From: Saprospiraceae bacterium
GTDB lineage: Bacteria > Bacteroidota > Bacteroidia > Chitinophagales > Saprospiraceae
Direction of reading: 5' to 3'
Length of the DNA: 64,000 bases
NCBI GenBank assembly: GCA_027488935.1
Contig: JAIYAP010000071.1
Coordinates: 177,148 to 241,147 of the forward strand
Below the pieces are notes generated by a model. It was given only the letters and a program-made list of their open reading frames with translations, had not been told where the DNA came from and searched no databases. Position 1 is the first letter of the stretch, and every line of letters begins with the position of its first letter. Shown in pieces: positions 46,497 through 55,226 of this stretch. The position numbers and the translations under genes are program-made.

Positions 46497-46508
46497 CTTT
46501 GCCCACTT

Positions 46509-47381
46509 ATGCAGAGATTTGGCTACTATTCGCTTTTATTGCTGATTCAATTGTTTCGTTTTGTGCCGTTTGGGGCCTTGTATGTGCTTTCTGACGGATT
46601 AGCCTTTGTGCTTTACCGCGTCATTGGCTACCGTAAAAAAGTGGTAAATGACAACCTTCGTCGGGTTTTTCCGGAAAAATCGCCTGCGGAAATCGAACAA
46701 ATTGCCCGCAAATCCTACCGCAACCTCACCGATATTACCTTAGAGTCGATAAAAGCATTTACGCTGTCCAAAACAGCCATAGCACAACGCTGCCCCTGCT
46801 TGAACCCGGAAGTCGTCAACCATTTTCTGGATCAAGGCCAATCAGTCATCGTGGGTGGCAGCCATTACAACAATTGGGAACTGGCCTGCCTCACCATTCC
46901 GGGCGGTTTTCATGCCCCGGCGATTACGGTGTACAAGCCGCTTTCCAACAAAATTATGGATGCCTATTTTAACCGAAACCGGGCACGCGGCGGCATGGAA
47001 ATGGTGGATATGGAAACGGTTTTTAGCGCCATGCGCAAACGACGGGACGAAACAGCCGCCTGGTTTTTAGTGTCCGACCAATCCCCATCCAGTCGAAAAA
47101 ATGCCCATTGGGTATCTTTTTTAGGGCAGGATTCGGCTTCTTTGCCCGGTGTTGATCTTTTAGCACGAAAATTTAATTACCCCGTTTTATACTTTCACAT
47201 TGCCCGCATCAAACGGGGCTACTACGAATTGCGCTACGAAACCCTGTGGCCGGAACCCGCCACCGCAGCACCCGAAGACATTACGCGCGCGTATGCGCAC
47301 AAGGCCGAAGCCTATATCTATGACCAGCCGGAAAATTGGCTTTGGAGCCACAAACGCTGGAAAATTGCGCGAAATACTTGA
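46509..47381 (+). CDS. LpxL/HtrB-like lysophospholipid acyltransferase
   Basis: Inner-membrane-associated acyltransferase of 290 residues. The N-terminal segment (LLLLIQLFRFVPFGALYVLSDGLAFVLY) anchors the protein. The catalytic H-x4-E is in VGGSHYNNWELA (His near residue 118). VSDQSPSSRKNAHWVSFLG and GVDLLARKFNYPVLYFHIARIKRGYYELRYE complete the family pattern. Such enzymes add secondary acyl chains to lipid A, or acylate other lipids. It ends exactly where the convergent receptor gene ends, with no base between the two stop codons. Confidence 0.9.
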   Translation: MQRFGYYSLLLLIQLFRFVPFGALYVLSDGLAFVLYRVIGYRKKVVNDNLRRVFPEKSPAEIEQIARKSYRNLTDITLESIKAFTLSKTAIAQRCPCLNPEVVNHFLDQGQSVIVGGSHYNNWELACLTIPGGFHAPAITVYKPLSNKIMDAYFNRNRARGGMEMVDMETVFSAMRKRRDETAAWFLVSDQSPSSRKNAHWVSFLGQDSASLPGVDLLARKFNYPVLYFHIARIKRGYYELRYETLWPEPATAAPEDITRAYAHKAEAYIYDQPENWLWSHKRWKIARNT

Positions 47382-50090
47382 TTACCAGCGCATTAATAAA
47401 AATAAATTGCCCGTACTGCCCAACAAGGTGCGTTCAAAAGAGCCCACGGCATACCGCTCCTCATTGTTTTCATCGTAACTTTTTTCTACAAAAAACGAGC
47501 GACTTTGCACATTGAGGCGGTTGTAAAAGTTGAAAATGGACAAGCCCAGGGAGGCTTTCATTTTTCCAATACTAAAACGGTACTGCGCGCTCACATCCAT
47601 GCGGTGGTAATCGGGCAGGCGCGCTGTGTTGCGCGGACCGTACGAAACTTCCTGGTCTACAGATCCATCGGGTAATAGCGTGATTTTTACCCCGGTTGCG
47701 GGCGTAAAAGGCCGTCCGCTGTGAAAATTCCAGGAAAAAGACAGCGACCATTTTTTCCAGTCAAAACTGTGCATCCAATTGAAGGTATGCCGCTGGTCAT
47801 TATCGGTCGGGAAACCCACCCCCGTATTTAAAGAATCGTACCGGGCAATGCCGCCGCTGTAGGTGTAACTCAGCCAATGGGTGTGAATGCCGCGCCGCCG
47901 CCGCAATAAAAACTCCAACCCCGCCGCATTTTCAGTGCCTCGAATGTCCGAAATGGTTTGTGGATCGCCGTTAAAACGCAAGTTCACGCCGGTGAGCGGA
48001 CTGAGTAATTTGTTGTAAAACTCCACATCGAACATCCAGCCGCCCTGGGTGTACGAAGCGCCGACGGCATACTGGCGGTTTTCCAAAACGGGCAGTTTTA
48101 TACTTTCATCGGCCGTGAACCACACCTCGTTGTTGAGTCCGAGGTTGTTCCATATAAAAGCCTGCCGCATAAATTGTCGATAAATACCCGCATTGGCTTT
48201 CAAACGAAAACCCGGTAGTACCAATAACTGGGCAGAAAAACGCGGCTCCCAAAATGATTTGGAGGTATAATTGAAGGTAACTTGTCGCAAACCAGCCTCA
48301 AAACTCCAGTCTTCGCCCTTTGCAACCCGATATACCCCGTAAAATGCGGAAAGGTTGGCAGGTAAATTGACCGACCAGTCATAGGTTCCGTTGGTATCTA
48401 CCTGACTAACGGCGCGTTCCAAAAATCGGTTGTCGGTTTTGATGGCCTGAAATCCAAAGCGCAGGGTTTGTTTTTCGGTCAACTTCCAACTGTTGTCGAA
48501 TCGAAATACATTTTCCTGCAAGGCATTTTCCTGGTAGCGACTAAATTGCGGGAACTGCAGGGTATCAAAGGAACCCGCATAATTGTACCTGCTCAACAGC
48601 CCACTGGAAGCAAATTGCCATTCGGTGCTATAATTGGGCGTCCAGTGTTTGGTAAGCCGTATGCTCGCGCCCACATTGGCCAATTGCACGGTATCGCCAC
48701 CGGTATAGGTGAATTGCCAGCTCGGAACATTGTAATCTACCCGGTAGCGCAGTACATCGGCGCCCGAATAAACACTCATTTCCAGCCGCGTTTTTTCGTT
48801 GGGCTGGTAATACAATTTCAGGTTGGCATCGTTGAATTCCGATACCGGTTGAATGCGGATGGCGTGTTTTAAAAAAGTATCGCGTTGCTGGTTGTTCACA
48901 TCATTTTGGATGCTTGAATTTTGTGTGGCGTATCCAAACAACTGCTGGTAGGCTTTATTTTTAATCAAATCGGAAAATGCGCCGCGTGCAGCAATCAAAA
49001 TACCGCCTTTTTTATTAAATAAGGGTGATTCAAACGAAAAATAAGCACTCAGCAAATTGAGCCCAACCGACAAGGTCGGTTTGGTCAGGGCGGTGGGTTC
49101 GCTGCGCATATCAATCATGCACGAGGCCCTGCCCCCTTGCTCGGCCCCAAAATTGCCTTTCCATACATTTACTTTATTGACCACATAGGGATTCAGCGCC
49201 GATACCACACCAAATAAATGTCCGGTATGGTATATGGGAATGCCCTCCCACAAAACTAAATTTTGATCACTGCCGCCTCCCCGTACAATTAAATCGCCCG
49301 CTTTATCGCCGTTGGAGGCCACACCAGGTAAAAACTGCACCATCCGAAACGGATCGGGTTCGCCCAATGCTGGTACAAAGCCCGCCCGGTCGGTGCGTAA
49401 ACCTGTTTGAGCCTGACCATCTTTGGGCAGTTCTACCGGATCAAGCGCGCGATCGGTTACTACAATTTCCATCAAGGTATTGCTAACGGGGGTCAATGTA
49501 ACCGCCTTACATGGTTTGCGCTGTAAATCGGAAACGGGCAAGACCAAAGGCTGATAACCCAGGTAGCGAAAAATTAATTGATCTTCTTTCCCTACCGGAC
49601 CGGGAAATTTTAAATTAAAATTGCCCTGACCATCGGTTTGGGTGTTGTAGCCGGGCGCATTGCTGCCTACCGTAACAAAAGGCAGGGCTTCGCGGGTAAG
49701 GGCATCAAGCACTTGTCCACACAAGGAAACCAAGGGCGGCGGTGGCGGGCTTTCGCCGCGTTTTCGGATAACGACATAACGGTTGCTGATGAAATCGGCT
49801 GTAAGTGCCGTTTCCCGCAACAGCAATTCAAAGGCTTCTTCCGGACTTTTATTGCGAAAAACAACCTGCACCTGCACATCGCGCACCAAAGCAGGGTCGA
49901 ATGAGATGCTAAAACCACCCGATTGTTCGATGTTTTTTAAGGCATCGGCCAAGGGTATCTTTTGAAAATTTCCGTTCAAAAGGGCTTGTGCATGCAGCGG
50001 TTGATTGGCTGTGCACAGCACCAACGCGAGCCAAAAACCGAGGCTAAACCGGTATGTGCGAGATGGGTGGGTTGGTCCGGTTCGTTTCAT
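47382..50090 (-). CDS. TonB-dependent receptor with STN signalling domain (second system)
   Basis: Outer-membrane receptor of 902 residues. A signal peptide (FSLGFWLALVLCTANQPLHAQ) is followed by the STN domain (about 40-115: PLADALKNIEQSGGFSISFDPALV), which signals to FecR. A Pro-rich joint leads to a carboxypeptidase-regulatory-like domain (about 125-205). The plug (about 240-350) has LIVRGGGSDQNLVLWEGIPIYHTGHLFGV, and a beta-barrel completes the protein. The ATG at 50090 gives a normal signal peptide; an open frame extends to 50144. It has the same design as the receptor at 5.9-8.6 kb, and the two are clearly paralogues. No SusD partner is present. FecR and sigma genes are directly upstream. 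Confidence 0.92.
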   Translation of the reverse strand: MKRTGPTHPSRTYRFSLGFWLALVLCTANQPLHAQALLNGNFQKIPLADALKNIEQSGGFSISFDPALVRDVQVQVVFRNKSPEEAFELLLRETALTADFISNRYVVIRKRGESPPPPPLVSLCGQVLDALTREALPFVTVGSNAPGYNTQTDGQGNFNLKFPGPVGKEDQLIFRYLGYQPLVLPVSDLQRKPCKAVTLTPVSNTLMEIVVTDRALDPVELPKDGQAQTGLRTDRAGFVPALGEPDPFRMVQFLPGVASNGDKAGDLIVRGGGSDQNLVLWEGIPIYHTGHLFGVVSALNPYVVNKVNVWKGNFGAEQGGRASCMIDMRSEPTALTKPTLSVGLNLLSAYFSFESPLFNKKGGILIAARGAFSDLIKNKAYQQLFGYATQNSSIQNDVNNQQRDTFLKHAIRIQPVSEFNDANLKLYYQPNEKTRLEMSVYSGADVLRYRVDYNVPSWQFTYTGGDTVQLANVGASIRLTKHWTPNYSTEWQFASSGLLSRYNYAGSFDTLQFPQFSRYQENALQENVFRFDNSWKLTEKQTLRFGFQAIKTDNRFLERAVSQVDTNGTYDWSVNLPANLSAFYGVYRVAKGEDWSFEAGLRQVTFNYTSKSFWEPRFSAQLLVLPGFRLKANAGIYRQFMRQAFIWNNLGLNNEVWFTADESIKLPVLENRQYAVGASYTQGGWMFDVEFYNKLLSPLTGVNLRFNGDPQTISDIRGTENAAGLEFLLRRRRGIHTHWLSYTYSGGIARYDSLNTGVGFPTDNDQRHTFNWMHSFDWKKWSLSFSWNFHSGRPFTPATGVKITLLPDGSVDQEVSYGPRNTARLPDYHRMDVSAQYRFSIGKMKASLGLSIFNFYNRLNVQSRSFFVEKSYDENNEERYAVGSFERTLLGSTGNLFLLMRW

Positions 50091-50144
50091 AAGATTTTCA
50101 ATGCAAGGGTAACAATGAAATGCTTGGGCGCTGCGCCGGATCAC

Positions 50145-51089
50145 TTATTTGGGTAAAATCGTTACGGTTTTTCCTTTAATCTCGTACTGAAGTTCCAATG
50201 CCCCGCAGATAATTTTTAGGGCAACATCCAGGTTGTTGTGCGGGTATGCGCCGGTAAATTGCCGATCATTGAGGCCATTGGCTTGAATCGTCACGCCATA
50301 TTGTATTTTTAAATCGGCTAAAACCGTGGCAAGTCGGGCATTTTCATAGCGGCTGTTGCCACTGGTCCAGGGTGGCAGGGTGTCTTTTGTGGGTTCCACG
50401 GGCGACCAGCCTTGTCCATTTTGCAGGGCCGTGCTTTGTTGTCCGGCATTTAAGATAATGGATTGGGCAGCGGCGGCTTCGGCTTTTACCCGGCCGGAAA
50501 AACAATGGACCGCGTACTCGTCGGCACGGGTTTTTACAGAAAATACCGTACCCAGCACCGTAACGGTTCCTTGCGTACTTTCTACCAAAAACGGAGCATT
50601 CGGATTTTTAACTACTTCAAAAAGCGCTTCCCCATCCAGTTGAATGCGGCGCTGATGGTCCCATTGGTCTTTATAAATCGAAATAGACGAAACGGCGTTC
50701 AGGCGCACACTCGATCCATCGGGTAAGCGCACCGTTTTGCGTTCGCCTACACCTGTTGAAACCAGCATGGGTTGCTCCTTCCCGGGTTGTAAAAATGGCC
50801 AGGCAAACACCAATAATATGACGGCAGCCGCAGCGGCACTGATCCAATACAGCAACTTGCGGCGACTTTGTGGTTTGGGAGCCGCCTGCAGGAATGCTAT
50901 TTTCTGCGAAAACCGGTTCCACATGCCAGGCACTTCCGGGTCGGGCGTACGCAGGCGGTCGGCTGCGCGCACGAGGCGTTCAAAATCCGGAAAATCGGGA
51001 TGCTGTTCCAACTGGCGTTTTTCCTGCTCCGTCAGTGTGCCGCTCAACCAGCGCGCAAGTAAGGTGTCGTCGTCAAAAATCTGATTCAT
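50145..51089 (-). CDS. FecR family anti-sigma factor (second system)
   Basis: Protein of 314 residues. The cytoplasmic N-terminal region (IFDDDTLLARWLSGTLTEQEKRQLEQHPDFPDF) binds the sigma factor in this family. A transmembrane segment lies near residues 84-103 (WISAAAAAVILLVFAWPFL). The periplasmic FecR domain (VRLPDGSSVRLNAVSSISIY, FLVESTQGTVTVLGTVFSV) follows, and the DUF4974 tail starts near 245 (RLATVLADLKIQYGVTI). It lies 54 bases upstream of the receptor start and 71 bases downstream of the sigma gene. Confidence 0.93.
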   Translation of the reverse strand: MNQIFDDDTLLARWLSGTLTEQEKRQLEQHPDFPDFERLVRAADRLRTPDPEVPGMWNRFSQKIAFLQAAPKPQSRRKLLYWISAAAAAVILLVFAWPFLQPGKEQPMLVSTGVGERKTVRLPDGSSVRLNAVSSISIYKDQWDHQRRIQLDGEALFEVVKNPNAPFLVESTQGTVTVLGTVFSVKTRADEYAVHCFSGRVKAEAAAAQSIILNAGQQSTALQNGQGWSPVEPTKDTLPPWTSGNSRYENARLATVLADLKIQYGVTIQANGLNDRQFTGAYPHNNLDVALKIICGALELQYEIKGKTVTILPK

Positions 51090-51160
51090 GTGCTGTAATT
51101 TCCTATTCAGGTATAAAACGGGTTAGGCTGCTTTTACCCTACGCGCGCGATCCTGGTATT

Positions 51161-51670
51161 TTAAATCTTGGCGGTTAATTTGCGCAATTCGAGCAAAGCG
51201 CCATGCATGCGTTTTTCTACGGCTTTTACACTGAGTTCCAATTGTTCGGCAATTTCGGCGTACGTCATTTTTTCGATGCGGTTCATCAGAAACACCACCC
51301 GTTGATTCTCCGGCAATGCCGCCAGCGCCTGTTCGAGTTTTTGCTGAAATTCTTTGGTTTCCAATTCAAAATCGGGCGCCGGCGCATTGGGACTGGGTGC
51401 CGAAGTGCTTGCTTCCTGAAATTTGAACTTTACCTGATTGTGGCGCATTTCATCTAAGAAAAGATTATTGGCCACCGTATATAGGTAACTTTTCGCCTTT
51501 TCGGGCGTAACTTCACTGCAGTTTTTCCACAGGCGCAGGTAGGCCTCCTGCACATAATCCTCGGCAGCCTCCCAATTGCCCGATTTGAAATAAACAAAGC
51601 GGCGCAAGCCACCGGCCAGCTGCATGAAAAGTTCTTGAAATGTTTCGGGTTGACAAGTATTCCGTTGCAT
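51161..51670 (-). CDS. ECF-type RNA polymerase sigma-70 factor (second system)
   Basis: Sigma factor of 169 residues. Region 2 (about 8-75) shows TFQELFMQLAGGLRRFVYFKSGNWEAAEDYVQEAYLRLWKN and the DNA-melting part YTVANNLFLDEMRHNQ. Region 4 (about 110-165) shows LAALPENQRVVFLMNRIEKMTYAEIAEQLELSVKAVEKRMHGAL. It is the first gene of the triad. The 150-base gap upstream separates it from the divergent DUF1800 gene. Confidence 0.93.
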   Translation of the reverse strand: MQRNTCQPETFQELFMQLAGGLRRFVYFKSGNWEAAEDYVQEAYLRLWKNCSEVTPEKAKSYLYTVANNLFLDEMRHNQVKFKFQEASTSAPSPNAPAPDFELETKEFQQKLEQALAALPENQRVVFLMNRIEKMTYAEIAEQLELSVKAVEKRMHGALLELRKLTAKI

Positions 51671-51820
51671 AATTGTGCGAATGTAGGCAACTTTATACGA
51701 TTTTATCCTCTTTAAAGTGTGTTTGATTGTATTTTAACCCCATAAAAAAAAGAAATTACCCTGCTGGTAGGGTGTTTTTATTTTCATCCGTTTCTACTGG
51801 ATAACAAAATCTTTTAGCCT

Positions 51821-53545
51821 ATGAGTCACAAAGATCGCCGCTCTTTTTTGATGCCGCACCGCCGCCCCAAGCAAGACCAAATTCGGCTGACCGGCCAATT
51901 GGCCATTGAACAACCTGCCATGCTGCAACGAGTAGCCGCTTTGGAGGCTGCGCGCGCTGCTGCGCCCCCCAATTCGGGCCTTACACCTTATAGTGGTCCA
52001 TGGACACGCACCGAAACCATCCATTTGCTGCGACGTTGCCTTTTTGGTGCAACCGCAGCGGATGTGCATTATTTTTCGGCCCTTACCCTGGACCAGGCGG
52101 TGGATCAGTTGCTCGACACAACGTACACCCCACCCGCGCCACCCGTCAATGACTACAACGGCGCCGATGTAACCGATCCGGATATCGCTTTTGGGGATAC
52201 CTGGATTGATGCGTTTTATAATATAGACGTGGAAGGGTACCGCATTGAAAGTTTGCGGGGTTGGTGGTTGCGCCGTATGATGACCAGTGAGCGCAATATC
52301 CGGGAAAAAATGGTCCTTTTTTGGCACAACCACATCCCGGTTTTGTTTGCAGAAGTATTTTCGGGGGTGCTGTTGTACCGCTACCAGAATACCTTGCGCG
52401 AAAATGCTTTGGGCAATTTTAAGGACCTCACACGTGCCATTACGATTGATCCCGCGATGCTCTTCTTTTTGAACGGCAATGCCAATTCGGTGTTTGCGCC
52501 CGACGAAAACTATGCCCGCGAAATCCAGGAATTGTTTGTAATCGGGAAAGATTTGCCCCAGCATTACACCGAAGATGACGTAAAAGCAGCAGCACGGTTG
52601 CTGACCGGCTGGCGTATAGGCACTGATTTTAATACGTATTTTGATCCCAACCAGCACGATAAACAAGACAAGCAGTTTTCGAGTTTTTATGGCAATCGCC
52701 TCATTAAAGGCAAAGCGGGTGTAGCCGGTGGCGCAACGGAGCTGGATGAATTTCTGGATATGTTGTTCGACCATCCGGAAGCCGCGCGTTTTGTTTGTCG
52801 CAAATTGTACCGCTTTTTTGTGTACCACAACATCGATGCACAAACCGAACAAAATGTCATTGAGCCGCTGGCGCAAATTTTCCGCGACAACAATTACGAC
52901 ATCGTACCCGTATTGAGCGCCTTGCTCAAAAGCGAGCACTTTTTTGACCAACTTAACCGCGGCGCAGTCATTAAAAGCCCGATTGATCAAGTAGTTGGAT
53001 TTTACCGCCAAATGGGTGTTACGTTTCCCGGTGCGGCCGATCTGACCGATACGCTTTACCTCAGTTATGTGACCAATTTTGTGCTGGCAGAAATGCTGCA
53101 AACACCCGGCGATCCGCCAAACGTAGCTGGCTGGCAGGCTTATTACCAGCAACCGGTGTATGACAAATTGTGGATCAACAGTTCTACCCTGCCGCGCCGG
53201 GGCCAAATCAATGAATTTTTGGTGTTTGTAGGTCTTTATGGCGCCAACAATGTGGCAAAAGCCGACGTATTGGCCTTTACTGAAAGCCTCAACAATCCGG
53301 GCGACCCCGATTTGATGCTGGCCGAAGTGCATGAACTGTTGCTGGGCCTTCCGGTAGCCAGTAGCGTGGTCAATTACCACAAAGCGGTGTTGCTTTCCAA
53401 CCTGCCATCGGCGTATTACTGGACGCTTGCCTGGGAGGCCTACTTAGCCAATCCGACCGACCCGATCATCCGGGGTGAAGTAGAAAACCGTTTGAAAATC
53501 CTGTACCACGTCATCATTCAAACGGAAGAATACCAATTGGCCTAA
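51821..53545 (+). CDS. DUF1800 family protein
   Basis: Protein of 574 residues matching the DUF1800 family. HLLRRCLFGATAADVHYFSALTLDQAVDQLL is the N-terminal signature. REKMVLFWHNHIPV, RDNNYDIVPVLSALLKSEHFFDQ, IKSPIDQVVGFYRQMG and PPNVAGWQAYYQQ lie further on. The function is unknown. Family members nearly always sit next to a DUF1501 protein, as here (gap of 18 bases), so the two probably work together. No clear signal peptide is visible; the N-terminus is basic (SHKDRRSFLMPHRRPKQDQ). The 150 bases upstream contain a small hairpin at about 51758-51773. Confidence 0.9.
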   Translation: MSHKDRRSFLMPHRRPKQDQIRLTGQLAIEQPAMLQRVAALEAARAAAPPNSGLTPYSGPWTRTETIHLLRRCLFGATAADVHYFSALTLDQAVDQLLDTTYTPPAPPVNDYNGADVTDPDIAFGDTWIDAFYNIDVEGYRIESLRGWWLRRMMTSERNIREKMVLFWHNHIPVLFAEVFSGVLLYRYQNTLRENALGNFKDLTRAITIDPAMLFFLNGNANSVFAPDENYAREIQELFVIGKDLPQHYTEDDVKAAARLLTGWRIGTDFNTYFDPNQHDKQDKQFSSFYGNRLIKGKAGVAGGATELDEFLDMLFDHPEAARFVCRKLYRFFVYHNIDAQTEQNVIEPLAQIFRDNNYDIVPVLSALLKSEHFFDQLNRGAVIKSPIDQVVGFYRQMGVTFPGAADLTDTLYLSYVTNFVLAEMLQTPGDPPNVAGWQAYYQQPVYDKLWINSSTLPRRGQINEFLVFVGLYGANNVAKADVLAFTESLNNPGDPDLMLAEVHELLLGLPVASSVVNYHKAVLLSNLPSAYYWTLAWEAYLANPTDPIIRGEVENRLKILYHVIIQTEEYQLA

Positions 53546-53563
53546 CCACAAAACGAAAGGATC

Positions 53564-55153
53564 ATGAAACGCAGAAATTTTCTCAAAAATATAACAGCCG
53601 GGGTGGCGGTGCCTTCCCTGATCGGCGGATTTGGTGTAAAAGCATACGCCAACAGCCCATTTTCGCCCCTCTTCAATGCACTTACCACCGATACCGATCA
53701 TGTACTGGTGATGATTCAACTCTCTGGCGGCAATGACGGCCTCAATACCGTGGTGCCCATCGATCAATATGCCAAACTGGCCATTGGTCGTCCGGAGGTA
53801 ATTTTGCCCGAGGCATCTATTTTGCCCCTTACCGGCACCAATAAGGTTGGTTTGCACCCGGCCCTGGGCGGCTTGCGGGAATTGTACGATGAAGGCCAAT
53901 TGCGCATTGTGCAAAATGTAGGGTATCCCAATCCCAACCTCAGCCACTTCCGCGCCACCGATATCTGGATGTCGGGTTCCGACTCCGACGAGTACCTGCC
54001 TTCGGGTTGGGCAGGACGTTACCTGTCATACGAGTACCCCAACTTCCCCAATGGCTATCCCAACAACGATATGCCACACCCTTTGGCCATTGAAATCGGA
54101 AGCGCCATGTCAATGAGCCTCATGGGCACCCAAACCGGTATGGGTTTCGTCATTTCCAATCCCGATGAGTTTTACAACCTGCTCGCCGGGGTGCAAAGTC
54201 AAGCGCCCAACACCCCCGCTGGCGAACAATTGGCCTATGTGCGCCAAATCGCCCAACAGTCGCGTACGTATGCCCAGACGATTGTGAATGCTTCCGGCAC
54301 CGTAACCCAACAACAAACATACCCGGAAACAGAATTGGCCGCCAAACTGAAAATTGTGGCCCGCCTGATTGCCGGTGGACTCAAAACCCGGATGTATGTA
54401 GTAAATATCGACGGTTTTGATACCCACGACAGCCAGGTTGACCCGGATAACCACACCATCGGCGAACACGCCAACTTGCTCCAGGAATTGGGCGATGCCA
54501 TTCGGGCATTCACAAAAGACCTGAAGTTTTTGGGCATCGACGATCGCGTGAGCGGCATGACCTTCTCCGAATTTGGTCGCCGCATCGTGAGCAATTTCAG
54601 CGGCGGTACCGACCACGGCGAGGCTGCCCCGATGTTTTTATTCGGCAAACCGATTGCGGGTGGTATTACGGGCAAAAATCCATTGATTCCAAGCAATCCG
54701 ACCGAATACGACAACCTCGATATGGAATTCGATTTCCGTTCAGTGTACGGCACCATCCTGCGCGACTGGTTCTGTGTGCCTGAAACAGACGTGCCGGATA
54801 TTTTGCTGCACGACCATGCTTACCTCGACCTGTACCAATCGAATATCAGTTGTATTTCGACGGCAACACACCAGGCCAACCAGTCGGCTGGTCGTTCGTT
54901 GCTCGATTGTTCGCCGAACCCGTTTACCACGAATTTGCAAATTGTGTACCGCACCGATGGCGGCCCTACTACCGTGCAAATATTGGATGCAAGCGGCAAG
55001 GTAATTGCCACCCCCGCCCACGGAATCATGGGCCGCGGCGAATATATGGTATCGTTTTCGGGCAGTAGTTTGCCAGCCGGTACGTATTTCTGCCGGGTGC
55101 TCAATGGTATGCAACACCAAACCAAAACCGTGGTGAAAGTGGGCAACAACTAA
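53564..55153 (+). CDS. DUF1501 family protein with twin-arginine signal and T9SS type A sorting domain
   Basis: Protein of 529 residues of the DUF1501 family (sulfatase-like fold). The N-terminus MKRRNFLKNITAGVAVPSLIGGF is a twin-arginine signal. The body has VLVMIQLSGGNDGLNTVVPID, NPNLSHFRATDIWMSG, VVNIDGFDTHDSQ and the metal-site-like GMTFSEFGRRI and GTDHGEAAPMFLFG. The last 80 residues (SPNPFTTNLQIVY ... SSLPAGTYFCRVLNG) are a T9SS type A sorting domain. This suggests export across the inner membrane by Tat and across the outer membrane by T9SS. Substrate is unknown. A terminator follows. Confidence 0.92.
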   Translation: MKRRNFLKNITAGVAVPSLIGGFGVKAYANSPFSPLFNALTTDTDHVLVMIQLSGGNDGLNTVVPIDQYAKLAIGRPEVILPEASILPLTGTNKVGLHPALGGLRELYDEGQLRIVQNVGYPNPNLSHFRATDIWMSGSDSDEYLPSGWAGRYLSYEYPNFPNGYPNNDMPHPLAIEIGSAMSMSLMGTQTGMGFVISNPDEFYNLLAGVQSQAPNTPAGEQLAYVRQIAQQSRTYAQTIVNASGTVTQQQTYPETELAAKLKIVARLIAGGLKTRMYVVNIDGFDTHDSQVDPDNHTIGEHANLLQELGDAIRAFTKDLKFLGIDDRVSGMTFSEFGRRIVSNFSGGTDHGEAAPMFLFGKPIAGGITGKNPLIPSNPTEYDNLDMEFDFRSVYGTILRDWFCVPETDVPDILLHDHAYLDLYQSNISCISTATHQANQSAGRSLLDCSPNPFTTNLQIVYRTDGGPTTVQILDASGKVIATPAHGIMGRGEYMVSFSGSSLPAGTYFCRVLNGMQHQTKTVVKVGNN

Positions 55154-55179
55154 GAGGTAATTAATTAGAATTTTGATAG

Positions 55180-55215
55180 AACGACCTTGGCTAAAGTGGC
55201 CAGGGTCGTTTTTTT
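55180..55215 (+). terminator. Rho-independent terminator after the DUF1800-DUF1501 pair
   Basis: A 12-bp stem with one G-T pair (aacgaccttggc / gccagggtcgtt) and a 7-base loop, followed by seven T. It begins 27 bases after the stop codon. Confidence 0.9.
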
Positions 55216-55226
55216 ATAATATCCTC

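Noticed and set aside
51758..51773. Hairpin accct/agggt upstream of the DUF1800 gene considered as a terminator
   Set aside because: The stem is only about 5 bp and no gene is transcribed into it on either strand; it may be an operator, but nothing supports that.
51794..53380. A 528-codon open frame on the minus strand
   Set aside because: It lies entirely antisense to the DUF1800 gene, which has clear family motifs. The translated sequence is rich in His, Gln and Arg with no domain pattern, so it is a shadow frame.
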